Below are positions 33,583 through 41,808 of a DNA stretch of 64,000 nt, in pieces. Origin of the DNA: Nocardioides sp. JS614 (GTDB taxonomy: Bacteria > Actinomycetota > Actinomycetes > Propionibacteriales > Nocardioidaceae); NCBI RefSeq assembly GCF_000015265.1, contig NC_008699.1:2480001-2544000 (forward strand). Direction: 5' to 3'. A model generated the notes under the pieces. It ran no database searches. It had not been told where the DNA came from and saw only the letters and a list, made by a program, of their open reading frames with translations. A program made the position numbers and the translations under genes. Each line of letters starts with the position of its first letter. The first letter of the stretch is position 1.

Positions 33583-35217
33583 CTAGATCTCCTCGGGTGC
33601 CATCCGGATCGCCCCGGCCGGGCACTCCGCGGCGCACAGCCCGCAGCCCTTGCAGTAGTCGAGGTCGATCAGGTACGGCGTGTCCGGGTCGCCGGTCTTG
33701 GTGATGGCGTTGTCGGGGCACACGCCGAAGCAGTTGTCGCAGGAGAAGCAGTTGCCGCAGGACATGCAGCGCCGTGCCTCGTAGAGGGCGCTGTCGGCGT
33801 CGAGGGACTCCACGACCTCGTCGAAGGTCGACGACCGGCGCACCGCTTCGAGCAGCGGCCGGTGCGCGCGGGGCGCGTCGGCGAAGTACCAGGTGTTCAG
33901 CGCGTCGAACTCGGCGGGAGCCGGCTCCGCGGGCCGCGGCGCCGTCCGGTCGCGCAGCCAGGCATCCACCCCCATCGCCGCCCGTCGGCCGTGGCCGATG
34001 CCGACCGTCGCCGAGCGCTGGTCGGGCACCATGTCGCCGCCGGCGAAGATGCCCGGGCGACCGGTCATCATCTGGTCGTCGACAGACACCACGCCGTGGT
34101 CGACCTCGATGCCGGCGACCCCGTCCAGGAAGCGCAGATCGGTGTCCTGGCCGAGCGCGAGCACGAGTGAGTCGGCCGGCAGCTGCTCGGTGACCCCGGT
34201 CGGCTGTGGGAACCCGGTCTCGTCGAGCTCCATCCGCTCGATGGTCAAGGAGCCCTCCTCGACCTGGGTGATCGAGGACAGCCAGGTGAACCGGACGCCC
34301 TCCTCCTCGGCCTCGCGGACCTCGGCCTCGTGCGCGGGCATCCGGTCGCGGGTGCGCCGGTAGACGACCAGCGACTCCTCGGCGCCGAGCCGCTTGGCGG
34401 TGCGGGCCGCGTCGACGGCGGTGTTGCCGCCGCCGTAGATGGCGACCCGGCGCCCGAGCATCGGACGCTCGCCCTCGCCGAGCTGGTGCAGCAGCGCGAC
34501 CGCGTCGACGACGTGGGAGGCCGCGCCGGCCGGCAGGTAGGCGCGCTTGCCGAGCTGGGCGCCGACCGCCAGGAAGGCCGCGTCGTACCGCCCCTCGCGC
34601 ATGGTCGCGTCGAGGTCGGTCACGGTGACGCCCACCTGCAGGCGCACGCCCAGGTCGAGGATCCGCTGGATCTCGGCGTCCAGGACCGCGCGGGGGAGGC
34701 GGTACTCCGGGATGCCGTAGCGCATCATGCCGCCGGGCTTCGGGGCCGACTCCAGGACCGTCACGGCGTGCCCGAGCCGGGCGAGCTGGTAGGCCGCCGA
34801 GAGCCCCGAGGGGCCGGCGCCGACGACGAGCACCCGCAGCCCGCTCGACGGGCGGTCGACGGTGACCTGCCAGCCGCAGCGGATCGCCTCGTCGCCGAGG
34901 AAGCGCTCGACGGAGTTGATGCCGACGGCCTCGTCGAGCTGGCCGCGGTTGCAGCCCGTCTCGCACGGGTGGTAGCAGACCCGGCCCATGACCGCCGGGA
35001 ACGGGTTGACCTCCATGATCCGGCGCCACGCCCGCTTGTAGGCGTCCCCGCCCTCCTCGGCGTCGTACAGCCAGGTGCGGATGTCCTCGCCGGCGGGGCA
35101 GGCCCGGTTGCACGGCGGCTGGTTGTGGACGTAGACGGGACGCTCGGTACGCCAGGAGCCGGTCTTGTTGGCCCGGCTCGAGCCGACGTCCAGGGTGATG
35201 GCGAACGGGTGGTCCAT
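33583..35217 (-). CDS. GltD-like FAD/NAD(P) oxidoreductase with C-terminal ferredoxin domain
   Basis: A 544-residue electron-transfer protein. The N-terminal iron-sulfur region has NRACPAGEDI and CYHPCETGCNRG (about 36-90), as in the glutamate synthase small subunit. Two Rossmann folds follow: VLVVGAGPSGLSAAYQLA (FAD, about 128-145) and VAIYGGGNTAVDAA (NAD(P), about 258-271). The C-terminus holds two clusters: CMSCGNCFSCDNCFGVCP (about 478-495) and CKGCGLCAAECPAG (about 514-527). It overlaps no gene but lies 1 bp after porB. It probably links NAD(P)H and ferredoxin to the 2-oxoacid oxidoreductase. Confidence 0.9.
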   Translation of the reverse strand: MDHPFAITLDVGSSRANKTGSWRTERPVYVHNQPPCNRACPAGEDIRTWLYDAEEGGDAYKRAWRRIMEVNPFPAVMGRVCYHPCETGCNRGQLDEAVGINSVERFLGDEAIRCGWQVTVDRPSSGLRVLVVGAGPSGLSAAYQLARLGHAVTVLESAPKPGGMMRYGIPEYRLPRAVLDAEIQRILDLGVRLQVGVTVTDLDATMREGRYDAAFLAVGAQLGKRAYLPAGAASHVVDAVALLHQLGEGERPMLGRRVAIYGGGNTAVDAARTAKRLGAEESLVVYRRTRDRMPAHEAEVREAEEEGVRFTWLSSITQVEEGSLTIERMELDETGFPQPTGVTEQLPADSLVLALGQDTDLRFLDGVAGIEVDHGVVSVDDQMMTGRPGIFAGGDMVPDQRSATVGIGHGRRAAMGVDAWLRDRTAPRPAEPAPAEFDALNTWYFADAPRAHRPLLEAVRRSSTFDEVVESLDADSALYEARRCMSCGNCFSCDNCFGVCPDNAITKTGDPDTPYLIDLDYCKGCGLCAAECPAGAIRMAPEEI

Positions 35218-35218
35218 G

Positions 35219-36223
35219 TCAGTCGCTCCCGGTTCGGGGCTCGGCCTCGAGGAGGCCGAAGCGGGCGATGTTGCGGTCGGCGCCGGCCTGGAGCCGCGCG
35301 ACGAGATCGGGACGGGCGTGCTTGCCGAAGAGGTGCGCGTAGCGGCCCTGCAGCTTCAGATACTCCTCGACGGGGACCTGGCGGCGGATCGGAGACACGT
35401 CGGTGACCTCGCCGTGCTCGGCCTCGAAGACCGGGAAGATCCCGGACTCGGTCGCGAGCCGAGCCAGGCGGATCGTGTCGCTGGGGGCCGCGGCCCACCC
35501 CAGCGGGCAGGGGACCAGCACGTGGAGGTAGCGGGCGCCGCGGATCGACATCGCCTTCTCGACCTTGCGCTCGAGGTCGCGCAGGTCGGCGACGGTCGCG
35601 GTGGCGACGTACGGGATCTCGTGCGCCATCGCGATCAACGGCGCCGACTTGCCCTGGCCGAACGCGTTGCCCGGCTCGGGCCCGACCGGAGCCGTGTTCG
35701 CCGTCCGTGCTGCCGGAGGCGTGGCACCCGAGCGCTGCACGCCGGTGTTCATGTAGCCCTGGTTGTCGTAGCAGACGTACAGCACGTCGTCGTTGCGCTC
35801 GAACATGCCCGAGAGGCAGCCGAACCCGATGTCCACCGTGCCGCCGTCCCCACCCTGTCCGACGACCCGGGTCTCGCGGCCGAGGGCCCGCAGGCCGGCG
35901 GCCATGCCGGCCGCGACCGCGGGGGCGTTGCCGAACAGCGAGTGCAGCCAGGCGACCTGCCAGGAGGACTCCGGGTACGGGGTGGAGAAGACCTCCAGGC
36001 AGCCGGTGGCATTGGCGACCACCAGGTCGCCCCCGGCCGCCCGCATCGCCGCGTCGAGGACGTAGCGTGCGCCGAGCGCCTCGCCGCAGCCCTGGCAGGC
36101 CCGGTGGCCGGAGGTGATCGAGTTCGTCCGGTCGGGGTGCGCCTGCACGGAGCGGAGCTCGAGGTCGACGAGCCGGTTGCCGGCCGCGAAGGTGCCGACC
36201 TGGTAGAGCTTGAGATCCGTCAC
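35219..36223 (-). CDS. porB: 2-oxoacid:ferredoxin oxidoreductase, beta (TPP-binding) subunit
   Basis: A 334-residue subunit of a pyruvate/2-oxoacid:ferredoxin oxidoreductase. CQGCGEALGARYVLDAA contains two of the proximal-cluster cysteines; GQGGDGGTVDIGFGCLSGMFERN is the TPP motif (GDGG about 104-107) and YDNQGYMNTG follows. It catalyses oxidative decarboxylation of pyruvate or a related 2-oxoacid with ferredoxin reduction. ATG 36223 overlaps the porA stop. No ferredoxin subunit is separate; that role is probably filled by the adjacent GltD-like protein. Confidence 0.92.
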   Translation of the reverse strand: MTDLKLYQVGTFAAGNRLVDLELRSVQAHPDRTNSITSGHRACQGCGEALGARYVLDAAMRAAGGDLVVANATGCLEVFSTPYPESSWQVAWLHSLFGNAPAVAAGMAAGLRALGRETRVVGQGGDGGTVDIGFGCLSGMFERNDDVLYVCYDNQGYMNTGVQRSGATPPAARTANTAPVGPEPGNAFGQGKSAPLIAMAHEIPYVATATVADLRDLERKVEKAMSIRGARYLHVLVPCPLGWAAAPSDTIRLARLATESGIFPVFEAEHGEVTDVSPIRRQVPVEEYLKLQGRYAHLFGKHARPDLVARLQAGADRNIARFGLLEAEPRTGSD

Positions 36224-37425
36224 GACGTCCTCCTCCAGGGGGTACCGGCCCGCGCGAGCAGGTCATGGTCGAGGTCCAGGAAGTGCAGGCCGCGTGGGTC
36301 GAGCCGCTCCGCGAGGACGTCGTCGACGAGCCGGCGCAGCGAGCCGCGGGTCACCGGGCGTCCGCCGAGGCCGGCCACGACGTCGTACACCGCCGGGCCG
36401 CCGCCGACGGTCCCGCGCAGGGCCAGCCGGACGTCCCGTCCGACGATGCCGCCGACGCCGGGGGAGAAGGCGCGCTCGACCACGACCACCTGGCGCGCCG
36501 ATCCGAGCGCCTCGCGCACGGCGTCGAGCGGCCAGGGCCGGAAGCAGGTGATGCCGAGCGAGCCGGCAGCGATGCCGTCCTCGCGGAGCGCGTCGACGAC
36601 CTCGTTGACGCCCCCGAGCACCGAGCCGAGCGCCACCACGACGACGTCGGCGTCCTCGGTGCGGTAGGGCCGCACCAGGCCGCCGGTGTCCCGGCCGAAC
36701 TCCGCGTGGAAGTCCCGCTGGATCCGGGGCAGCTCGTCGAGGGCCGCGAGCTGCTGGTCGTGCATGAGGTAGCGGACCTCGGTGAACGCCTCCGGGCCGA
36801 CCATCGAGCCGATCGTGATCGGGTCGCTCGGGTCCAGGTGCTGGCGTGGCACGAACGGGGGCAGGAACGCGTCGACCTGGGCCTGCTCCGGCACGTCGAT
36901 GGCCTCCACCGCGTGGGTGAGCACGAAGCCGTCCATGCACACCATCACCGGCAGCGACAGGCGCTCGGCGAGGACGAACGCCTGCAGGTGCAGGTCGACG
37001 GCCTCCTGGTTGGAGACCGCGAACAGCTGCACCCAGCCCGCATCGCGCTGCGACATCGAGTCGGACTGGTCGTTCCAGATGTTGATCGGCGAGCCGATCG
37101 CCCGGTTCGCGACCGTCATCACGATCGGCAGCCCGAGGCCCGAGGCGTTGAAGAGCGCCTCGGCCATGAACAACAGGCCCTGGCTCGCGGTCGCGGTGTA
37201 GGTCCGCGCCCCGACGCCGGAGGCACCGATGCACGCCGACATGGCCCCGAACTCCGACTCGACCATGAGGTACTCGCACCCGCGCAGCTCACCGGTGCGG
37301 ACGAAGTCGGAGAGCGCCTCGACGATGTGGGTCTGCGGCGAGATGGGGTACGCCGCGATCACGGCGGGCCGGCAGCGAGCCACCGCCGTGGCGACCGCGC
37401 GGGAGCCTTCGAGCTGCTCAAACAT
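36220..37425 (-). CDS. porA: 2-oxoacid:ferredoxin oxidoreductase, alpha subunit
   Basis: A 401-residue subunit with the pyrimidine-binding domain of TPP enzymes: AAYPISPQTHIVEAL (about 24-38), VESEFGAMSACIGAS (about 54-68) and TATASQGLLFMAEALFNASG (about 77-96). The domain II region follows (about 250-360, VVVVALGSV). The presence of YPISPQT places it with PorA/VorA type subunits. It overlaps porC by 8 bp. Substrate (pyruvate, 2-oxoglutarate or branched 2-oxoacids) cannot be decided. Confidence 0.92.
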   Translation of the reverse strand: MFEQLEGSRAVATAVARCRPAVIAAYPISPQTHIVEALSDFVRTGELRGCEYLMVESEFGAMSACIGASGVGARTYTATASQGLLFMAEALFNASGLGLPIVMTVANRAIGSPINIWNDQSDSMSQRDAGWVQLFAVSNQEAVDLHLQAFVLAERLSLPVMVCMDGFVLTHAVEAIDVPEQAQVDAFLPPFVPRQHLDPSDPITIGSMVGPEAFTEVRYLMHDQQLAALDELPRIQRDFHAEFGRDTGGLVRPYRTEDADVVVVALGSVLGGVNEVVDALREDGIAAGSLGITCFRPWPLDAVREALGSARQVVVVERAFSPGVGGIVGRDVRLALRGTVGGGPAVYDVVAGLGGRPVTRGSLRRLVDDVLAERLDPRGLHFLDLDHDLLARAGTPWRRTS

Positions 37426-37990
37426 GACAGATCACCCCATGCGCTCGGGTGGCGACCTCGACGTTCGCCTCGACGATGTCCGGCGGCAGCACGCCGCCGA
37501 ACCGGTGCCGGATCGCCGTCGTCACGGCCTCCAGGGTGACGACCCCGGTGAGCGCCGCGAACGCGCCCAGGAGCGCGGTGTTGGGCATCGGCCGGCCGAG
37601 GAACTCGCGTGCCATCTCGGTCGCCGGCAGGGTGGCGGCGCGCCCAGGGGCGAGCCAGTCGACGTACCCCTCCAGGCCGACGTCCGCGAACGAGCGCGAG
37701 GTGTTGACCAGCAGGTAGGTCACGGGGCTGGCCCCCTCGAGGACCGCCAGCACGTGCAGCAGGGTCGGGTCCTGGACGACGAGGGCGTCGGGGACCGAGA
37801 TGGGCTCGTGGAAGCCGATCGGGCGGTCATGGATGCGACAGAACGACACGACCGGGGCGCCCGTGCGCTCGGAACCGAACGTCGGGAACGCCTGGCCGTG
37901 CAGCCCCATATCGAAGGCGGCGGCGGAGAGCATCTCCGCCGCCGTCACGACACCTTGGCCACCGCGGCCGTGGAACCGGACGTTGAACAC
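37418..37990 (-). CDS. porC: 2-oxoacid:ferredoxin oxidoreductase, gamma subunit
   Basis: A 190-residue gamma subunit with the typical start FNVRFHGRGGQGVVTAAEML and AFPTFGSERTGAPVVSF (about 38-54). Usual family length is 180-190. The reading frame is open upstream to 38188, but that extension is arginine/proline rich and passes through two DosR-like palindromes; GTG 37990 gives the canonical N-terminus. It heads the por operon (porC-porA-porB-GltD-like), transcribed leftward. Confidence 0.9.
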   Translation of the reverse strand: MFNVRFHGRGGQGVVTAAEMLSAAAFDMGLHGQAFPTFGSERTGAPVVSFCRIHDRPIGFHEPISVPDALVVQDPTLLHVLAVLEGASPVTYLLVNTSRSFADVGLEGYVDWLAPGRAATLPATEMAREFLGRPMPNTALLGAFAALTGVVTLEAVTTAIRHRFGGVLPPDIVEANVEVATRAHGVICHV

Positions 37991-38025
37991 GCCCTTACGT
38001 TCCCCGTGGTGCCTCCGAGGGCGCA

Positions 38026-38039
38026 GGGCCGAAGGTCCC
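38026..38039. promoter_or_regulatory. DosR/DevR-like box near porC
   Basis: GGGCCGAAGGTCCC fits GGGNC-N4-GNCCC and is palindromic but for one base pair. It is 36 bp upstream of the porC start on the minus strand. Its centre GAAG recurs at 39941-39954. Confidence 0.5.
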
Positions 38040-38091
38040 CAGGGCGCGCGACGTTCTTCCTCCGCGGCCCGGTCCCGCACGGAGCAGGCGA

Positions 38092-38105
38092 GGGACGGAC
38101 GTCCC
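38092..38105. promoter_or_regulatory. DosR/DevR-like box in the porC / 38163 divergent region
   Basis: GGGACGGACGTCCC: perfect GGGAC-N4-GTCCC palindrome, identical to the core DosR recognition arms. It lies 58 bp before the plus-strand gene at 38163 and 102 bp before porC, 66 bp centre to centre from the box at 38026. Two boxes in a divergent promoter is a common DosR-regulon layout. Confidence 0.6.
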
Positions 38106-38162
38106 AGGTGCGGCGCACTTTCGGCCCTGCCGGGTCCGGCGGCCGCGGCGGATCGTGAGGGC

Positions 38163-38804
38163 ATGAAGGGCACACCGGAACGGGTCATCGAGAGTCGGGC
38201 GATGCGGCGTTACCGCGCCGGCTGGAACGGCGTCGTCATCCTGCTGGTCGCCGTGGGGACCGCGGCGGGCTCCGTCGCCATCGGCTGGGCGCCGCTCGTG
38301 GGCATCACGGCGTGTCTGGCCGTGCTCGGCGCCGCGTTCGGTGTCGCCTGGGTCGAGCCCGACGGCGACCGTCGGCTGGCCGCCACGACCGGCGCACGCT
38401 ACGGCGCCGCCGCCGCGACGATCCTCGGCGGGTTCCCGGCGCTGATCGACGGCTGGACCGCCCTGGTGCTGATCACGACGACCCTGACCGCGCCGCCGAT
38501 CCTCGAGCAGCTGCGGCGCAGCCTGCACGGCAAGAGCGCTCCGGGCGCCGTCGACGATCCCACTCGGCTGAGCGAGCGCGACCTGGCCGAGCGGTGGCGC
38601 TCGTCGTACGACGAGGTGCACCGCGCCGACGCGACGCCTCGGGAGCTGCTCGACGTGATCGCGGAGCGCGGGCGCCTGCTCGACGAGCTGGAGCGTCGCG
38701 ACCCGCGCCGGTTCCGCGCCTGGCTGGCCGCGACCGCGGAGACCAAACCGGGGCCGCGACCGGGCAGCAAGCCCGGCAGCCAGCCCGGGGCTCAGGGCCG
38801 GTAG
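38163..38804 (+). CDS. membrane protein with an LERRDP-type C-terminal domain
   Basis: A 213-residue protein. Residues about 20-130 hold four hydrophobic segments (WNGVVILLVAVGTAAGSVAI, PLVGITACLAVLGAAFGVAW and two more). The cytosolic C-terminal part, LSERDLAERWRSSYDEVHRA followed by ERGRLLDELERRDPRRFRAW, shares its pattern with the small protein at 33242. The tail is a G/P/S/K repeat (PGPRPGSKPGSQPGAQG). It is divergent from porC across two DosR-like boxes. The function is unknown. It overlaps the ADH gene by 13 bp, tail to tail. Confidence 0.65.
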   Translation: MKGTPERVIESRAMRRYRAGWNGVVILLVAVGTAAGSVAIGWAPLVGITACLAVLGAAFGVAWVEPDGDRRLAATTGARYGAAAATILGGFPALIDGWTALVLITTTLTAPPILEQLRRSLHGKSAPGAVDDPTRLSERDLAERWRSSYDEVHRADATPRELLDVIAERGRLLDELERRDPRRFRAWLAATAETKPGPRPGSKPGSQPGAQGR

Positions 38805-39856
38805 GCCCGGTTGGGCACCACCACCGCCCGCCCGTCGATCTCGCCGCGGGCCAGCTCGGCGTAGACCTCGGGTGCCTGCGCGAGCTCGAAGGTCGTGGTG
38901 TGTGCGGTGAGCAGGCCCCGCGCCGCGAGGTCGAGAACCTCGACCAGCTCGGTCCGGTTGCCCCAGTACGTCGTCTGCACGCTGCACTCGTAGGGGACGC
39001 CGAAGAAGGAGAACGGCAGGCTGCCGCCGGCGATGCCGACGACGGTGAGGTCCCCGAGCTGGCGGACCGCCTGGGCGGCCAGGGCCAGCGTGTCGTCCGA
39101 GCCGACGAAGTCCAGCACGACGTCCGCGCCGACCCCGTGGGTGAGCTCACGGACCTCCGCCGCCGTGGCGGGTCCGGGGGTGAGCGTGGCGTCGGCACCC
39201 ACCTTCGAGGCCAGGCTCAGCGCGGAGGAGCGCGGGTCGACAGCGATCACCCGGGCGGCCGTGACAGCACGGAGCACCTGGACGCCGAGGTGGCCGAGCC
39301 CGCCGACGCCGATGACCAGCGCGGTGGCGCCGGGCGCCAGCTTCGCGAGCGAGCGTCGCACGGCGTGGTAGGGCGTGAGGCCTGCGTCGGTCAGTGGAGC
39401 GGCGGTCACCGGGTCGAGGCCCTCAGGCAGCGGAACGACGTGTCGCGCGCCGCGCACCAGGAGGTACTCCGCCATCCCGCCGTCCAGGCCGAGACCCCCG
39501 CCGCCGGACGGCACGGGTGCCAGGTCGGGGCGCTCGCAGTAGGTCTCGACACCTGCGCGGCAGCGGTCGCAGACGCCGCAGCCCCAGGCCCCGACCACGG
39601 CGACCGGCTGGCCGGGCTCGAGCCCGGTGACCCCGGTGCCGACGGTGTGCACCCAGCCGGCGTTCTCGTGGCCGAGCGTGAACGGCGGGGACCAGGGCAG
39701 CGTCCCGGGCTCGAACTCGTGCATCAGGTGCAGGTCGGAGTGGCAGGCGCCCGCACCTCCCACCTGGACCAGGACCTCGTCGGGGCCCGGTTCGGGGACG
39801 GCGACGTCCTCGAGCACCGGGTCGGACTTCCATGCGCGCAACCTGAGAGCCTGCAC
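38792..39856 (-). CDS. zinc-dependent alcohol dehydrogenase (MDR family)
   Basis: A 354-residue medium-chain dehydrogenase. The catalytic zinc ligands are in GACHSDLHLMHEFE (Cys/His, about 34-47) and GHENAGWV; the structural zinc cysteines are in WGCGVCDRCRAGVETYC (about 90-106). The NAD(P) fold is VIGVGGLGHLGVQVLRA (about 176-192). GTG 39856 was chosen because CGGAGG lies just upstream; upstream codons give a non-family N-terminus. A DosR-like box lies about 85 bp upstream. Such dehydrogenases occur in actinobacterial hypoxia regulons. Confidence 0.9.
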   Translation of the reverse strand: MQALRLRAWKSDPVLEDVAVPEPGPDEVLVQVGGAGACHSDLHLMHEFEPGTLPWSPPFTLGHENAGWVHTVGTGVTGLEPGQPVAVVGAWGCGVCDRCRAGVETYCERPDLAPVPSGGGGLGLDGGMAEYLLVRGARHVVPLPEGLDPVTAAPLTDAGLTPYHAVRRSLAKLAPGATALVIGVGGLGHLGVQVLRAVTAARVIAVDPRSSALSLASKVGADATLTPGPATAAEVRELTHGVGADVVLDFVGSDDTLALAAQAVRQLGDLTVVGIAGGSLPFSFFGVPYECSVQTTYWGNRTELVEVLDLAARGLLTAHTTTFELAQAPEVYAELARGEIDGRAVVVPNRAYRP

Positions 39857-39940
39857 CGCTCCCACCTCCGGTACGAGTCGATGCTCGCAGTCTGCGCGGA
39901 TGCCGGCGTCAGCGCACGAGGCCCGGGGCACCAACCGGGG

Positions 39941-39954
39941 GAGACGAAGGTCCC
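39941..39954. promoter_or_regulatory. DosR/DevR-like box upstream of the alcohol dehydrogenase
   Basis: GAGACGAAGGTCCC (GGGACCTTCGTCTC on the transcribed strand) matches GGGAC-N4-GTCCC with one mismatch and shares CGAAGGTCCC with the box at 38026. Confidence 0.45.
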
Positions 39955-40065
39955 GAGTGCTTCAGCCGGTCGAACTCGATGCGCACGTTGCCTGGAGCCC
40001 GACCAGGAGCCCCGCCAGCTGTGTGGGCGAACGACCCGCTGCAAGAATTGCGTCGCGTGGTGTGC

Positions 40066-40082
40066 ATTAGATTGGATCTAAT
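40066..40082. promoter_or_regulatory. operator of the hipBA module
   Basis: Perfect inverted repeat ATTAGAT-TGG-ATCTAAT in a strikingly AT-rich patch. A -10-like TAGGTT follows at 40085-40090, 22 bp before hipB. Autoregulation by HipB at such palindromes is usual for the family. Confidence 0.7.
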
Positions 40083-40112
40083 GCTAGGTTAAGTACAAAG
40101 TAAGGGGCATCC

Positions 40113-40457
40113 ATGGCCAGGATTCGGGTCTCGCCGCGCCGAGGTGCGGCCGACGCAGCGGTCGTGCTCGGCCAGCAGGTGAAGGCTGCGCGCGTCGCAC
40201 GCAGGTGGACCGCAGTCGAGCTGGCCGAGCGGATCGGGGTCGACCGCCGTACGGTCGCAGCCATCGAAGCGGGGGACCCGGGCGTCTCGCTCGGCAACGC
40301 GTTCAATGCCGCCGACATCCTGGGCGTCCCGCTGTTCGGCGCTGAGGACCGCGCGGAGCTCGCGCGGCTCCGTCGAGAGGGACGAGACCGGCTGGCACTG
40401 CTGCCCACTCGGGTGGACAAGCCTCGGAAGCAGGCGGAGCCTGACGATGACTTCTGA
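40113..40457 (+). CDS. hipB: HipB-like XRE antitoxin/regulator
   Basis: A 114-residue protein with an XRE helix-turn-helix (VVLGQQVKAARVARRWTAVE, LAERIGVDRRTVAAIEAGDP; residues about 17-56) and a charged C-terminus. It should bind the palindrome upstream and hold HipA inactive. ATG 40113 follows AAGGGG. Its 3' end overlaps hipA by 11 bp. Codon and base composition of the region are less GC-biased than neighbours, consistent with acquisition. Confidence 0.85.
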   Translation: MARIRVSPRRGAADAAVVLGQQVKAARVARRWTAVELAERIGVDRRTVAAIEAGDPGVSLGNAFNAADILGVPLFGAEDRAELARLRREGRDRLALLPTRVDKPRKQAEPDDDF

Positions 40458-41682
40458 GCCGTACCGGGCCCGTCGCGTCTTCGTCTGGACCTGGCTGCCC
40501 GGCGAGTCGACGCCCGTGGTGGCCGGGGCGGTCGACCGCGTCGGCGCCGATCGTCTGGACTTCACCTACGCCCGGTCCTACCTCGACAACGAGAGGGCGA
40601 TCAGCCTCTACACGCCCGAGTTGCCGTTGCGTCGCGGAACCCAGGAGCCGATGGACGGCCTGACGGTCGCTGCTTGTCTCAGGGACGCGACACCGGACTC
40701 CTGGGGTGAGCGGGTGATCGGCAACCGCCTCGGCTCGGGCGACACTGAGCTCAGCGTCGAGACCTACATGTTGGAGTCCGGCTCGAACCGACTTGGTGCC
40801 ATCGACTTTCAGGAGAGCCCCGAGGACTACAGCCCGCGCGTGGACACAGCCGGCCTGGACGAGCTGTACGACGCCGCCGAGAAGGTCCTTGCTGGGGAGC
40901 CGTTGAACCCGGCCATCGGCGATGCTCTGATGAACGGGACCGCCATCGGTGGCGCGCACCCGAAGGTCCTGATCAGCGACGACTCGGGAGTCGAGCACCT
41001 CGCCAAGCTGTCGGTCTCCAGCGACGTGCATCCATGGGTTCGAGCCGAGGCCGTCGCAATCGAGCTCGCACGACTCTGCGGCATCGAGGTGCCCAAGGCG
41101 CACGTCATCAAGTCGGTGGGCCGGGAGGTGCTGCTCATCGAGCGGTTCGACCGTCCACCCGGTGGCCGGCGCCGTCACGTCGTCTCGGGTCTGACGATGC
41201 TCGGTTTCGACGCGCTCCTGGGTGCGCGCTACGGGTCGTACCCCGAGATGCTCGACGTCCTTCGTGAGTGGGGCCGCGCTCCACAAGACATCGGCCACCG
41301 GCTCTTCGAGCGCATCGTCTTCAACATCGCGGTCGGCAACAACGACGATCATGCACGGAACCACGCAGCGTTCTGGGACGGCACGAGCCTCGAGCTCACC
41401 CCGGCGTTCGACCTGACCCCGCAGCCCCGTTCGACCGACACGTCTGCCCAGGCGATGGCCATCGGCCGTGACGGAAGCCGAGCCAGCCGGTTCTCCGTGT
41501 GCGTGGCCGCGGCCGCTGACTACGGACTCTCCCGAGCCGAGGCAGGGCAGATCGTCGAGCGCATTGTCGCGACGGTCGAGAACCACTGGTCCGAAGCTGC
41601 GGACGCCGCCGGGCTGAGCGAGGCGGATCGGAACCTGCTCTGGAAGCGGTCCATCCTCAACCGTTCGTCCTTCTACGACTGA
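40447..41682 (+). CDS. hipA: HipA-family Ser/Thr kinase toxin
   Basis: A 411-residue full HipA with the N-terminal subdomain (couple_hipA; WTWLPGESTPVVAGAVDRVG, SWGERVIGNRL), the nucleotide loop IGGAHPKVLI (about 167-176), HLAKLSVSSD with the ATP lysine, and the catalytic loop VGNNDDHARNH (Asn299, Asp300, Asp301, Asn305) followed by LTPAFDLTP. All kinase residues look intact. E. coli HipA phosphorylates glutamyl-tRNA synthetase; the target here is not known. It is coupled to hipB and ends at a hairpin. Confidence 0.9.
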   Translation: MTSEPYRARRVFVWTWLPGESTPVVAGAVDRVGADRLDFTYARSYLDNERAISLYTPELPLRRGTQEPMDGLTVAACLRDATPDSWGERVIGNRLGSGDTELSVETYMLESGSNRLGAIDFQESPEDYSPRVDTAGLDELYDAAEKVLAGEPLNPAIGDALMNGTAIGGAHPKVLISDDSGVEHLAKLSVSSDVHPWVRAEAVAIELARLCGIEVPKAHVIKSVGREVLLIERFDRPPGGRRRHVVSGLTMLGFDALLGARYGSYPEMLDVLREWGRAPQDIGHRLFERIVFNIAVGNNDDHARNHAAFWDGTSLELTPAFDLTPQPRSTDTSAQAMAIGRDGSRASRFSVCVAAAADYGLSRAEAGQIVERIVATVENHWSEAADAAGLSEADRNLLWKRSILNRSSFYD

Positions 41683-41694
41683 GACTTCACGAGT

Positions 41695-41718
41695 GGCCCG
41701 GCCCGGCGGGGCCTGGCC
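41695..41718 (+). terminator. probable terminator after hipA
   Basis: GC-rich stem GGCCCGGCCC / GGGCCTGGCC (one mismatch) with a short loop, 13 bp after the hipA stop. There is no long T tract, which is normal in this GC range. Confidence 0.5.
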
Positions 41719-41808
41719 CCTCTGAGTTCATGCAGGCATACGCAGTCAGCAGCGTCCGTTGCTTGCTCCTCGCAGGTTCCCCGAAATGGAAAGAGACCCT
41801 CGAAAGGG

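Noticed and set aside
37991..38188. An N-terminal extension of PorC to 38188
   Set aside because: The extra residues are Arg/Pro/Ala rich, unlike the family, and cover two palindromic operators; GTG 37990 gives the canonical start.
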